Shown here: piece by piece, positions 1-5,651 of the stretch | Layout of the letters: the number at the start of each line of letters is the position of its first letter | Numbering within the stretch: the first letter of the stretch is position 1 | Assembly: GCA_014584465.1 (NCBI GenBank) | Contig: JACTMU010000075.1 | Coordinates: 1 to 64,000 of the forward strand | DNA from: Pseudomonadota bacterium | GTDB lineage: Bacteria > Bdellovibrionota > Bdellovibrionia > Bdellovibrionales > JACTMU01 | Length of the DNA: 64,000 nt | Direction of reading: 5' to 3' | Position numbers and translations under genes: made by a program | The notes under the pieces: model-generated | The model's database searches: none | The model's input: the letters and a program-made list of their open reading frames with translations, nothing else | What the model was told of the DNA's origin: nothing

Positions 1-7
1 ACAGATT

Positions 8-295
8 TCAGTCTCCAGTCTTCAGCTTTTGGATAAAGGCATAAAGCATTTTTTTTATTTCTTCTGATTTCTCAAAAAGTTCTTTGGATTTTTCCTCGCT
101 TACCATTTTCAAATCGGTAGATAAGATTATCAGACATTCCACTTCATTAGCTGAGGCATAGGCAATTTCAAGAAATCTCGCAAATTCTTTATTCGAGTTC
201 CTGCCACAACCTTCAGCTAAATTTGTTGCGATGGATATGGCAAATGCCAATGAGTTGGCTAGGCAGCAAATGAGGAAGTCAGTAGATGATATCAA
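8..295 (-). pseudogene. Four-helix bundle (23S rRNA intervening-sequence type) protein, N-terminally truncated
   Basis: The C-terminal two thirds match the four-helix bundle family first known from proteins inside 23S rRNA intervening sequences: the signature SIATNLAEGCGRNSNKEF is followed by a RFLEIAYASANEVE helix and an IKKMLYAFIQKLK end. Full-length members are about 115-120 residues. Here the first roughly 40 residues (the usual xxVWQKAhxL helix and its Pro-rich turn) are missing, and the sequence before residue 19 does not fit the family. The start at 295 has no convincing ribosome-binding site. An unrelated plus-strand frame begins at the break, so this looks like a remnant cut by rearrangement. 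The family has no agreed function. Confidence 0.6.
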
Positions 296-581
296 ACGAA
301 GAGCTGAGGTTTCTACTCGAATTGTTGAACATTATGCTAAGAGATGGCAATCTGTTGCTCTACAATTGCGGTCCTATTTTAACCCTAAAGAGAAGAATCT
401 AGACCCAAACCCTTTTTTTCTGAGATCCTACGATCAAACGAGGTTTCTACCCAAGGAGTGGGAAGATCAGAAGGATGTAAAGACTTTGCCAATGATTGAA
501 AAATACAATATTCGCTACGAACAAGGGGATCTCATCATCGTTTGTTATCAGCCTCAACTAAATGGATATGATTTCTTTTAA
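270..581 (+). CDS. Hypothetical protein, probably a 5'-truncated fragment
   Basis: This is an open frame of about 103 residues from ATG 270 (an earlier in-frame ATG lies at 231, inside the four-helix remnant on the other strand). The composition is protein-like: charged helices first (KSVDDIKRRAEVSTRIVEHY), then an aromatic-rich end (NPFFLRSYDQTRF, VCYQPQLNGYDFF). No signal peptide or membrane segment is visible and I do not recognise a family. The frame stays open upstream into the broken opposite-strand gene, so it may be the 3' end of a gene joined there. Its stop codon lies at the edge of an inverted repeat. Confidence 0.3.
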   Translation: MRKSVDDIKRRAEVSTRIVEHYAKRWQSVALQLRSYFNPKEKNLDPNPFFLRSYDQTRFLPKEWEDQKDVKTLPMIEKYNIRYEQGDLIIVCYQPQLNGYDFF

Positions 582-693
582 CCCGGATCTGAAATTAGAA
601 ATGGAGATAAAAATCATCAAAGGTGCTGCCAGAGCATAAAGCGCAGAGAAAATAGGCCGAGGCGTATCCCCAGTCTAATTTCAGATCCGGGTT
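580..693. repeat. Short element with 20-bp perfect terminal inverted repeats (family A)
   Basis: The left arm 580-599 (AACCCGGATCTGAAATTAGA) is the exact reverse complement of the right arm 674-693, with 74 bp between them. Related arms occur at 3412-3470 and at 43971/44198 elsewhere in this window, so this is a dispersed family and not one terminator. No transposase is encoded inside. The upstream ORF ends on the left edge. Confidence 0.7.
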
Positions 694-714
694 TTAAGCA
701 TTTTGTCGGAATGT

Positions 715-900
715 CTAGAGCACAGGGAAGCTTTGAAAGACGGTCATCAAAACGGTGCTGGGCTCATTGGCGTAGTCATCAAGATCCAGTGCAAGGTACT
801 TTTCTAAGAGCTCTTTGCGGTCATCGTAGAGCTGTCCAATGAGGCTCTGAGGGACCGTGAGAGTGCAAGAGTTGAAGAAGGCTTGAGGATGAGCAGGCAC
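715..900 (-). CDS. Small hypothetical protein (61 aa), doubtful
   Basis: A GTG start at 900 lies 3 nt downstream of the deacetylase-like gene stop, on the same strand. The 61-residue product has an acidic, helical middle (DDRKELLEKYLALDLDDY) and no signal peptide or known motif. The tight spacing to the upstream gene is the only positive evidence. No good Shine-Dalgarno sequence is visible, so it could be a chance frame. Confidence 0.25.
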   Translation of the reverse strand: MPAHPQAFFNSCTLTVPQSLIGQLYDDRKELLEKYLALDLDDYANEPSTVLMTVFQSFPVL

Positions 901-903
901 TGC

Positions 904-1899
904 TCAGTGACTCTTGGTCGATGCTTTGATTTCTGGAAGGGCATTGGATTGGATCAAACCAGAGACCGTTCGACTTCGTAGTCCGTTAGGGTCTTTTTCG
1001 TGAAGAAACTTCATAAATTCCATAAGGTTTTGGGCCTCTTCAAGATCACCCGTCCCAAGATTCTCTTCGATGCTGTGGGCGACAACTCCATAAGCCACAT
1101 CGGCATCAAGGGATTCATAGATCTCCTCAGCTTGAGCTCTTAAGTCGCTGTTGGAGACCTGTGCGTGAGAGAGATATCTGCGCTCAATTCCATTGATGGT
1201 GCCAACACCAACAAATTCATTGATGCCCTTTTTGGGATCGCGATCCCGCACTCTTTGGCCTGAAGTGCCGCTGTTTCCAAAGTCCGTGCAGGTGCTGTAG
1301 ATGATCTCATCGACAAGGACATTGGGATCTGTGTCTCCGTTGAGACATCCCGACTGAATGTCTGGATTCAAAGTCTTTAGTTTGTTGATGTAGTCCCTCA
1401 TTGTGCCCAAATAGGTTTCAATAAAGCCGTCTGAGCGTATGGTGGTTCGAGTGGAGAGGGCCTTCTCTCTGCTTGTGTTGGTGTAGCCGTCCCAGAGGCT
1501 ATGGGTAATTTCATGATGGTGGGCCGCAATTTCATGACCATTGGCCTTCCAGGTCTCCAATTGAGCCTTTCGACTCGAGTTGGAAAAGACCCCATCCACC
1601 CATTGGGCCGTAAACATCAAGGTGAGCTTTTGATTGTACTGATCGGCTTGGCTGACAATTTCAACGAGTGTTTCATAGCTCTTTTCCAGGGTCAGTTCAG
1701 AAAATGCTGGATCTGGAAGCGGCTCATTATGGATCACGATAAAGTACATGGCGATGTCGGGCTCCTTGGTCTGATCCTCTATGTTCGGCGGCTGATACGA
1801 TGTGACCACCAAGTTGCAATTGTTGTAGATCAGCGCCAAAAGAAGCGGGATGAGCGCATACCTTACGATTGAAGAATTTGTGGGTTTAGCTCTTCTCAT
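904..1899 (-). CDS. Membrane-anchored polysaccharide deacetylase-like (NodB-fold) protein
   Basis: A 331-residue product from ATG 1899; a TTG start at 1944 would add 15 residues. Residues about 14-32 form one hydrophobic segment (ALIPLLLALIYNN) that should anchor the protein in the inner membrane with its domain in the periplasm. The strand TLMFTAQWVDGVF followed by NGHEIAAHHHEITHS resembles the first two motifs of the NodB/polysaccharide deacetylase fold, where the His residues bind a metal. The rest has few recognisable features, and the catalytic Asp pair is not obvious, so the substrate is unknown. It stands alone, transcribed away from the SOS cassette. Confidence 0.5.
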   Translation of the reverse strand: MRRAKPTNSSIVRYALIPLLLALIYNNCNLVVTSYQPPNIEDQTKEPDIAMYFIVIHNEPLPDPAFSELTLEKSYETLVEIVSQADQYNQKLTLMFTAQWVDGVFSNSSRKAQLETWKANGHEIAAHHHEITHSLWDGYTNTSREKALSTRTTIRSDGFIETYLGTMRDYINKLKTLNPDIQSGCLNGDTDPNVLVDEIIYSTCTDFGNSGTSGQRVRDRDPKKGINEFVGVGTINGIERRYLSHAQVSNSDLRAQAEEIYESLDADVAYGVVAHSIEENLGTGDLEEAQNLMEFMKFLHEKDPNGLRSRTVSGLIQSNALPEIKASTKSH

Positions 1900-2093
1900 A
1901 ACTCCATAACGCTCAAAGGGCCGTTTCGTTGTAAAGAACAACAATATCCTTCTTTAAGAATAGAGCTCTGTGGCCTACTTGTCGAGAGCGCTCCTTCTGC
2001 ACTTACGAAAATCATACCTTGAGCTGTCTCAGATTAAGAATGACGCGTTCAGCGCCTTGTCAAATCTTAAATTGACCTTCACCACCCAACCCT

Positions 2094-2121
2094 TTGACAA
2101 TGCATATATTATGCGTATATC
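2094..2121 (+). promoter_or_regulatory. Sigma-70-type promoter of the imuA-like gene
   Basis: A consensus -35 TTGACA (2094-2099) is followed after 16 bp by TATATC (2116-2121). Transcription would begin near 2128, only a few bases before ATG 2133. That implies a very short leader or leaderless message unless a different hexamer is used. Confidence 0.5.
2102..2120. promoter_or_regulatory. Candidate LexA operator at the imuA promoter
   Basis: The 19-mer GCATATATTATGCGTATAT lies between -35 and -10. It matches 14 of 19 positions of the equivalent site in the lexA promoter (2633-2651). The core is ATAT-N7-GTAT, one base from a palindromic RTAC-N7-GTAY. Assignment to LexA is inference from this sharing. 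Confidence 0.45.
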
Positions 2122-2132
2122 GTGAAGGTTCT

Positions 2133-2612
2133 ATGGGAAATTCCGTGGCGCTACCCAAAGGGGCAATTACACAGATCAGTGGTCATGGTAAGACCGAGTT
2201 TGTAGTCCAATGGATTGCGGAACACTCTGATCTTCGAGTGGCGTGGATTGAAGATGGAATTTCGATCTTTCCCTATGGTTTCTTACAAAGGAGAGTGTCA
2301 CTCCATCGAGTTCTTTTTATTGAGGCAGAGTCCCATTTCAATTGGGTTGTACTTGAAATTCTTCGCTCTCAAACATTTCCTGTTGTGGTGGTCTATGTTG
2401 AAAATTTGGAGCTGAAGGTGTTAAGACGCATCCAGCTGGCGTCAGAGAAGTGTGACATTACAACCCTTTGGCTCTCCAAAGAACCAAGAGGTTTTTTTCC
2501 GATCTCTCTGCAACTGCAAATCGTTAAGTCGGATTCCGGTTTAAAGACGAATGTGTTGCGCCAAAGAGGTTCATTGAACTTCGACGCGCTCTCTTTGCTT
2601 AAGAAAAAATAG
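2133..2612 (+). CDS. imuA: ImuA-like SOS mutagenesis accessory protein (RecA-like fold)
   Basis: This 159-residue protein opens the imuA-lexA-imuB-dnaE2 cassette. ImuA/SulA-like proteins have a RecA-type core and help the ImuB/DnaE2 translesion mutasome. Residues about 10-22 (AITQISGHGKTEF) look like a degenerate Walker A loop: GKT is kept, but the first Gly of GxxxxGKT is Gln, so ATP binding is doubtful. Alternating beta strands (VVVVYVENLELKVL, DITTLWLSKEP) fit the fold, and a basic tail ends in KKK. ATG 2133 is chosen because GAAGG precedes it; the earlier TTG 2094 is part of the -35 box. The family is called mainly from context, since sequence divergence is high. Confidence 0.6.
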   Translation: MGNSVALPKGAITQISGHGKTEFVVQWIAEHSDLRVAWIEDGISIFPYGFLQRRVSLHRVLFIEAESHFNWVVLEILRSQTFPVVVVYVENLELKVLRRIQLASEKCDITTLWLSKEPRGFFPISLQLQIVKSDSGLKTNVLRQRGSLNFDALSLLKKK

Positions 2613-2623
2613 ACCTAGGTCTA

Positions 2624-2652
2624 TTGCAAGCAGCGTACATTCACCGTATATA
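2624..2652 (+). promoter_or_regulatory. lexA promoter
   Basis: TTGCAA (2624-2629) and TATATA (2647-2652) are spaced by 17 bp; a TATAAT at 2649-2654 overlaps with 19-bp spacing. The predicted leader to ATG 2776 is about 117 nt. Confidence 0.5.
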
Positions 2653-2691
2653 ATGGATTTTCAGAGGCTCATGAGTACGAACAATGTACGG
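2633..2691. promoter_or_regulatory. Two candidate LexA operators at lexA
   Basis: Site 1 (2635-2649) is GTAC-N7-GTAT and overlaps the -10 box. Site 2 (2675-2689) is GTAC-N7-GTAC, 40 bp downstream and beyond the predicted start point. Site 1 with its flanks is the counterpart of the imuA motif. Two sites at the repressor's own promoter fit autoregulation, but binding is not shown. Confidence 0.45.
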
Positions 2692-2775
2692 TTTATGAGT
2701 GCAAGCGCAGAGCTTGGAAGAAGGTTGCCAAACTTTGCAGGACCAACACCCTACCAACACAAAGGAGAGACGAGC

Positions 2776-3402
2776 ATGGGACGCCCACCACTGACAGACA
2801 AAGAAGAGCGAGTGTATGAATTCATCAACTCCTACATGAGCCGGTTTGGGCGCCCGCCCACCTATGCTGAGATCAGAGATCGTTTTCGCTACAAAAACAA
2901 CTCCTCCATTCAGAACTTCATTCAGCAGCTTCGGCTTAAGGGGTACATTAAGGCTCCCATTGGATCTAATAAGAAGCGTGCCATCGAACTTGTCGCTAAA
3001 GGACGAATCCGAGAGCTGGAGAGAATTCCTCTTGAGGGAACTGTGGCTGCCGGAGGTCTCACAGAGGCCGTTCATCATCGAGACTATGTCGATGTACCTC
3101 GAAATCTCTTACGCTCAGGCGGAGAGTACTTTGCCTTAAGGGTCAAAGGGGACTCTATGATCGAAGACTGCATCATGAGTGGAGATCTGGTCATCATTCG
3201 ACGCCAAAGCAACGCACAGAATGGTCAAACGGTGGTGGCTCTTGTGGACAACTCAGAGGCCACCATTAAGAGATATTATAAAAAGGAGGATCATATTGAA
3301 CTTGTTCCTGCGAACCCCAGTTATGATCTTATTCGAGTCGATCACAATACGGAGTTTAAGATATTGGGTGTACTGACCAGCGTGATCCGTAAGTTGGAGT
3401 GA
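2776..3402 (+). CDS. lexA: LexA SOS repressor, S24 self-cleaving protease
   Basis: LexA represses SOS genes and cleaves itself when RecA filaments form on damaged DNA. The 208-residue protein has the N-terminal winged helix (PPTYAEIRDRFRYKNNSSIQN), the cleavage site VAAGG with Ala92-Gly93, the nucleophile Ser127 in GDSM and the general base Lys165 in EATIKR; the Ser-Lys spacing of 38 is normal. ATG 2776 is preceded by AAAGGAG and gives the standard MGRPPLTDKE start. The open frame extends 41 codons upstream but that region is leader with operator-like repeats. The TGA stop lies inside one copy of a 16-bp direct repeat. Confidence 0.97.
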   Translation: MGRPPLTDKEERVYEFINSYMSRFGRPPTYAEIRDRFRYKNNSSIQNFIQQLRLKGYIKAPIGSNKKRAIELVAKGRIRELERIPLEGTVAAGGLTEAVHHRDYVDVPRNLLRSGGEYFALRVKGDSMIEDCIMSGDLVIIRRQSNAQNGQTVVALVDNSEATIKRYYKKEDHIELVPANPSYDLIRVDHNTEFKILGVLTSVIRKLE

Positions 3403-3405
3403 ATC
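3390..3405 (+). repeat. 16-bp direct repeat, left copy (lexA 3' end)
   Basis: TAAGTTGGAGTGAATC contains the last lexA codons and stop. The identical sequence occurs at 4210-4225, just before imuB. The pair brackets the toxin-antitoxin segment. Confidence 0.9.
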
Positions 3406-3411
3406 GCCTAG

Positions 3412-3470
3412 ACTCGGATCTGAAGTTAGAACCCAGATCTGGGTTAGAAATGGGGCTTCGAATCCGGGTT
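3412..3470. repeat. Family A repeat copy with internal palindromes
   Basis: The start (CTCGGATCTGAAGTTAGAA) resembles the family A arm at 580-599. It is followed by CAGATCTG and by a palindrome CTTCGAATCCGGGTTCGAAG with 7-bp arms. It marks the left part of the segment inserted between lexA and imuB. Confidence 0.5.
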
Positions 3471-3517
3471 CGAAGGGCTCATGTCCGCGTTTGCTGTAGA
3501 TGCAACGAAATCAAATG

Positions 3518-3554
3518 TTGACTTTGGGCAGTTTTTGTTATAACATGTTATAAC
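3518..3554 (+). promoter_or_regulatory. Toxin-antitoxin promoter with an 18-bp palindromic operator
   Basis: TTGACT (3518-3523) and TAACAT (3541-3546) are 17 bp apart. The perfect palindrome GTTATAACATGTTATAAC (3537-3554) covers the -10 region, as expected for autorepression by a MazE-type antitoxin. Antitoxin ATG 3574 lies 20 bp downstream. Confidence 0.6.
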
Positions 3555-3573
3555 TTTATAGGATGAAAAGGCC

Positions 3574-3837
3574 ATGAAAACGATTGTCAGAAAAGTTGGA
3601 AATTCACTAGGCATCCTCCTCAGCAAGGAGATCACTGGACCTTTACAAATTCATGAATCTGATGAATTTGAGGTCTCTGTGGCCCCCGATGGGCGAACAA
3701 TTTTGATCTCGCCGCTCACTTCGCCTCATGCAGAGTGGGAATCATGGTTGAATGCACATCCTCAGACCCCCTCAGAGGGGCTCCTTCTCGGTGAGGATGA
3801 GGGATTGAGCTCCGACAGTAAAGAATGGGTTTGGTGA
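3574..3837 (+). CDS. MazE-like antitoxin, AbrB/SpoVT swapped-hairpin fold
   Basis: An 87-residue protein. The N-terminal half (TIVRKVGNSLGILLSKEI) is a typical AbrB-type DNA-binding beta hairpin; such antitoxins bind their own operator and, through a disordered acidic tail, block the toxin. Here the tail is acidic and Trp-rich (EWESW, GEDEG, KEWVW), suited to wrap the toxin. The stop overlaps the toxin start (TGATG), so translation is coupled. The pair interrupts the lexA-imuB operon between 16-bp direct repeats, and an 18-bp palindrome sits at its promoter. Family call is firm; the target of regulation beyond its own promoter is unknown. Confidence 0.85.
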   Translation: MKTIVRKVGNSLGILLSKEITGPLQIHESDEFEVSVAPDGRTILISPLTSPHAEWESWLNAHPQTPSEGLLLGEDEGLSSDSKEWVW

Positions 3838-4175
3838 TGAAGCTTGGTGAAGTCTATTTGGTCAGCTTAAGGCCAACTGAAGGTCGAGAAATCATGAGGA
3901 AGGGCCGAGACGAAGCGCGACCCTGCGTTGTTGTTTCTCCAAATCTTTTAAATGAAAAGCTTGGAACCGTCATGGTGGCCCCTATGACCTCCAAGAGAAG
4001 GAAGTTTCCTTGGCGAGCACAGATCGAGTTTAAAGGAAAGCATGGAGAGATTGTAACTGAACAGATCCGCACCTACGATCAATCAAGCCACAGGTTTCTC
4101 AAAAAACTTGGATCCCTTACCAAAGCAGAGATGCAAGATTGTCTCTCTCGACTTCGTCAGATTTTTTCTTGCTGA
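3837..4175 (+). CDS. MazF/PemK-family mRNA interferase toxin
   Basis: A 112-residue toxin. PemK/MazF enzymes are ribosome-independent endoribonucleases that cut single-stranded mRNA at short sites. Visible signatures are the start KLGEVYLVSLRPTEGREI, the strand RPCVVVSPNLLN, TVMVAPMTS, and EIVTEQIRTYD before the final KKLGSLTK helix. The loop EIMRKGRDEARPC is longer than in most members, where EI.K.RP is direct, which could change RNA specificity. ATG 3837 overlaps the antitoxin stop; ATG 3825 is in frame but lies inside the antitoxin gene. Thirty-four bases after the stop comes the right copy of the direct repeat. Confidence 0.88.
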   Translation: MKLGEVYLVSLRPTEGREIMRKGRDEARPCVVVSPNLLNEKLGTVMVAPMTSKRRKFPWRAQIEFKGKHGEIVTEQIRTYDQSSHRFLKKLGSLTKAEMQDCLSRLRQIFSC

Positions 4176-4209
4176 CCTTAAGTTGACCCACGTGATTCGT
4201 TACAAACTA

Positions 4210-4225
4210 TAAGTTGGAGTGAATC
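4210..4225 (+). repeat. 16-bp direct repeat, right copy (imuB leader)
   Basis: Identical to 3390-3405. It carries TTGGAG, the likely ribosome-binding site of imuB (GTG 4232). Removing one copy plus the intervening 804 bp would leave the lexA stop about 12 nt before imuB. Confidence 0.9.
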
Positions 4226-4231
4226 TATAAG

Positions 4232-5536
4232 GTGAATGGCCGTCCTAGACTCAAAGAGAGAGTCATCTGCATTTTAGTTCCCCAAGGATTTGATCCTCTG
4301 CGACTGGCTGAGGCGTGCTACAGGTACACACCTCAGATTGCCGTCGGAGCTCGATCTGTTTTTTTGGAAGTGGCTAAGTGCAGAAGGCTCTACAGCGAAG
4401 AGACGATCCTCTTAAGATGTCAAATTTTAGCTAAGCGATTTGCCATTGAGATTCAAATCGCCGTTGCAGACGACATTCCCACAGCAAAAGCCTATGCCTG
4501 GTATCAAAGAGAGGATCTCCCCATTGAAGCCATGGCCATCTACTTAGATCCCTTTGAAGACCTTCACTCCTCTAGGTTTAAGGCGATTCACAAAACTTCA
4601 AGAATTTTTCGTCAACTGGGCATAAAGAGTCTTAAGGAGTTTTTGGATCTTCCCATAGAGTCGGTCACTGCAAGATTTGGTAGAGAGGCTCTCTTAGCTC
4701 GCCATCAGATGGCACAGGCTCAAGAGTCCCTCCGGCGACCATGGCCGCTTTTTAAACCTCAGCAGAAGATCCTTGAAGGCGAAGAGATTGAAGACCACTG
4801 TCTCATCCAAGAACTAGAGCCTCTCCTCTTTTTGCTCAATGTCGTTGTGGATCGCACTCTTTTAAGGGTTCGAGGAAAGGGGGAACTTTTGATCGCAGCA
4901 CAATTTCGAATTCAACAGGAGAAGTATGATGATGTGCGCGATTTTTTGCGCGTATGGAACTTTGATTTCGCACTTCCTCAATACACTGCTTCGGGAGTTG
5001 TGGACATTCTTCGCGAACGATTGAATCGAGATCTCCAACGCCAACCGCTCTCCTCACCTGTAAAAAAGATCGAGTTTGAGGTGATTCGCACTGTAGCTAG
5101 CTATGGAAAACAGAAGAGCCTCTTCTCACGTAAAGAAGAAGAGGAGGAGAATTTAAATTCCATCATCGCCAGAATCTCCGATCGCTTGGGCATTGAAAAG
5201 GTTTTTTTTGCTTCACCGGTGGAGAGTTATCTCCCTGAACGAAGTTGGACAAGATCTTTGTCCACACCCTCTGAAATCAGAGAGAGTCTTCCTTTACGTC
5301 CCATGCGAATACTTAAAGAACCCCAAATACTCCATCAGGTGGATTGCTATTTTTGTTGCAAGAAGAAGAGATGGAAGATCCAAAGGTGGACAGGACCAGA
5401 ACGCATCTCTGGAGAGTGGTGGCAAGGAGATGAACCACGTGATTACTACCGAGTTCTGACGGAATCAGAAGAAGAGCTGTGGATCTTTGTCAAGCCTGAC
5501 GAGAACACCTACTATTTGCATGGCATATTCGATTAG
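4232..5536 (+). CDS. imuB: ImuB, inactive Y-family polymerase-like mutasome hub
   Basis: ImuB links ImuA and DnaE2 to the sliding clamp during damage-induced mutagenesis. The 434-residue protein keeps the Y-family layout but lacks the catalytic acidic motif at its N terminus (VICILVPQGFDPLRLAEAC), as usual for ImuB. A helix-hairpin-helix (FRQLGIKSLKEFLDLP) follows. QKSLF at residues 294-298 fits a beta-clamp-binding motif. The C-terminal ImuB-specific region is clear: GPERISGEWWQGDEPRDYY and a final LHGIFD. The start is GTG 4232; its Shine-Dalgarno GGAG lies in the duplicated 16-bp repeat. Originally it was probably co-transcribed with lexA. Confidence 0.9.
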   Translation: MNGRPRLKERVICILVPQGFDPLRLAEACYRYTPQIAVGARSVFLEVAKCRRLYSEETILLRCQILAKRFAIEIQIAVADDIPTAKAYAWYQREDLPIEAMAIYLDPFEDLHSSRFKAIHKTSRIFRQLGIKSLKEFLDLPIESVTARFGREALLARHQMAQAQESLRRPWPLFKPQQKILEGEEIEDHCLIQELEPLLFLLNVVVDRTLLRVRGKGELLIAAQFRIQQEKYDDVRDFLRVWNFDFALPQYTASGVVDILRERLNRDLQRQPLSSPVKKIEFEVIRTVASYGKQKSLFSRKEEEEENLNSIIARISDRLGIEKVFFASPVESYLPERSWTRSLSTPSEIRESLPLRPMRILKEPQILHQVDCYFCCKKKRWKIQRWTGPERISGEWWQGDEPRDYYRVLTESEEELWIFVKPDENTYYLHGIFD

Positions 5537-5584
5537 GCCGAGGCCTATCCCAAGTGATACGGCGAGGTCTCTTTTTTTCGACCA

Positions 5585-5644
5585 CTGAGGAGCGAACTGA
5601 GGAGCGAACTGAGGAGCGAACTGAGGAGCGAACTGAGGAGCGAG
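5585..5644 (+). repeat. Five tandem 12-bp repeats, each carrying a Shine-Dalgarno core
   Basis: CTGAGGAGCGAA is repeated five times head to tail (the last copy ends in G), each with GAGGAG. The array ends 7 bp before the dnaE2 ATG at 5652, so only the last copy has normal spacing. The copy number could vary by slippage. Confidence 0.85.
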
Positions 5645-5651
5645 ATGATCT

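Noticed and set aside
5585-5644. Possible CRISPR-like array
   Set aside because: Units are contiguous 12-mers with no spacers and no cas genes.
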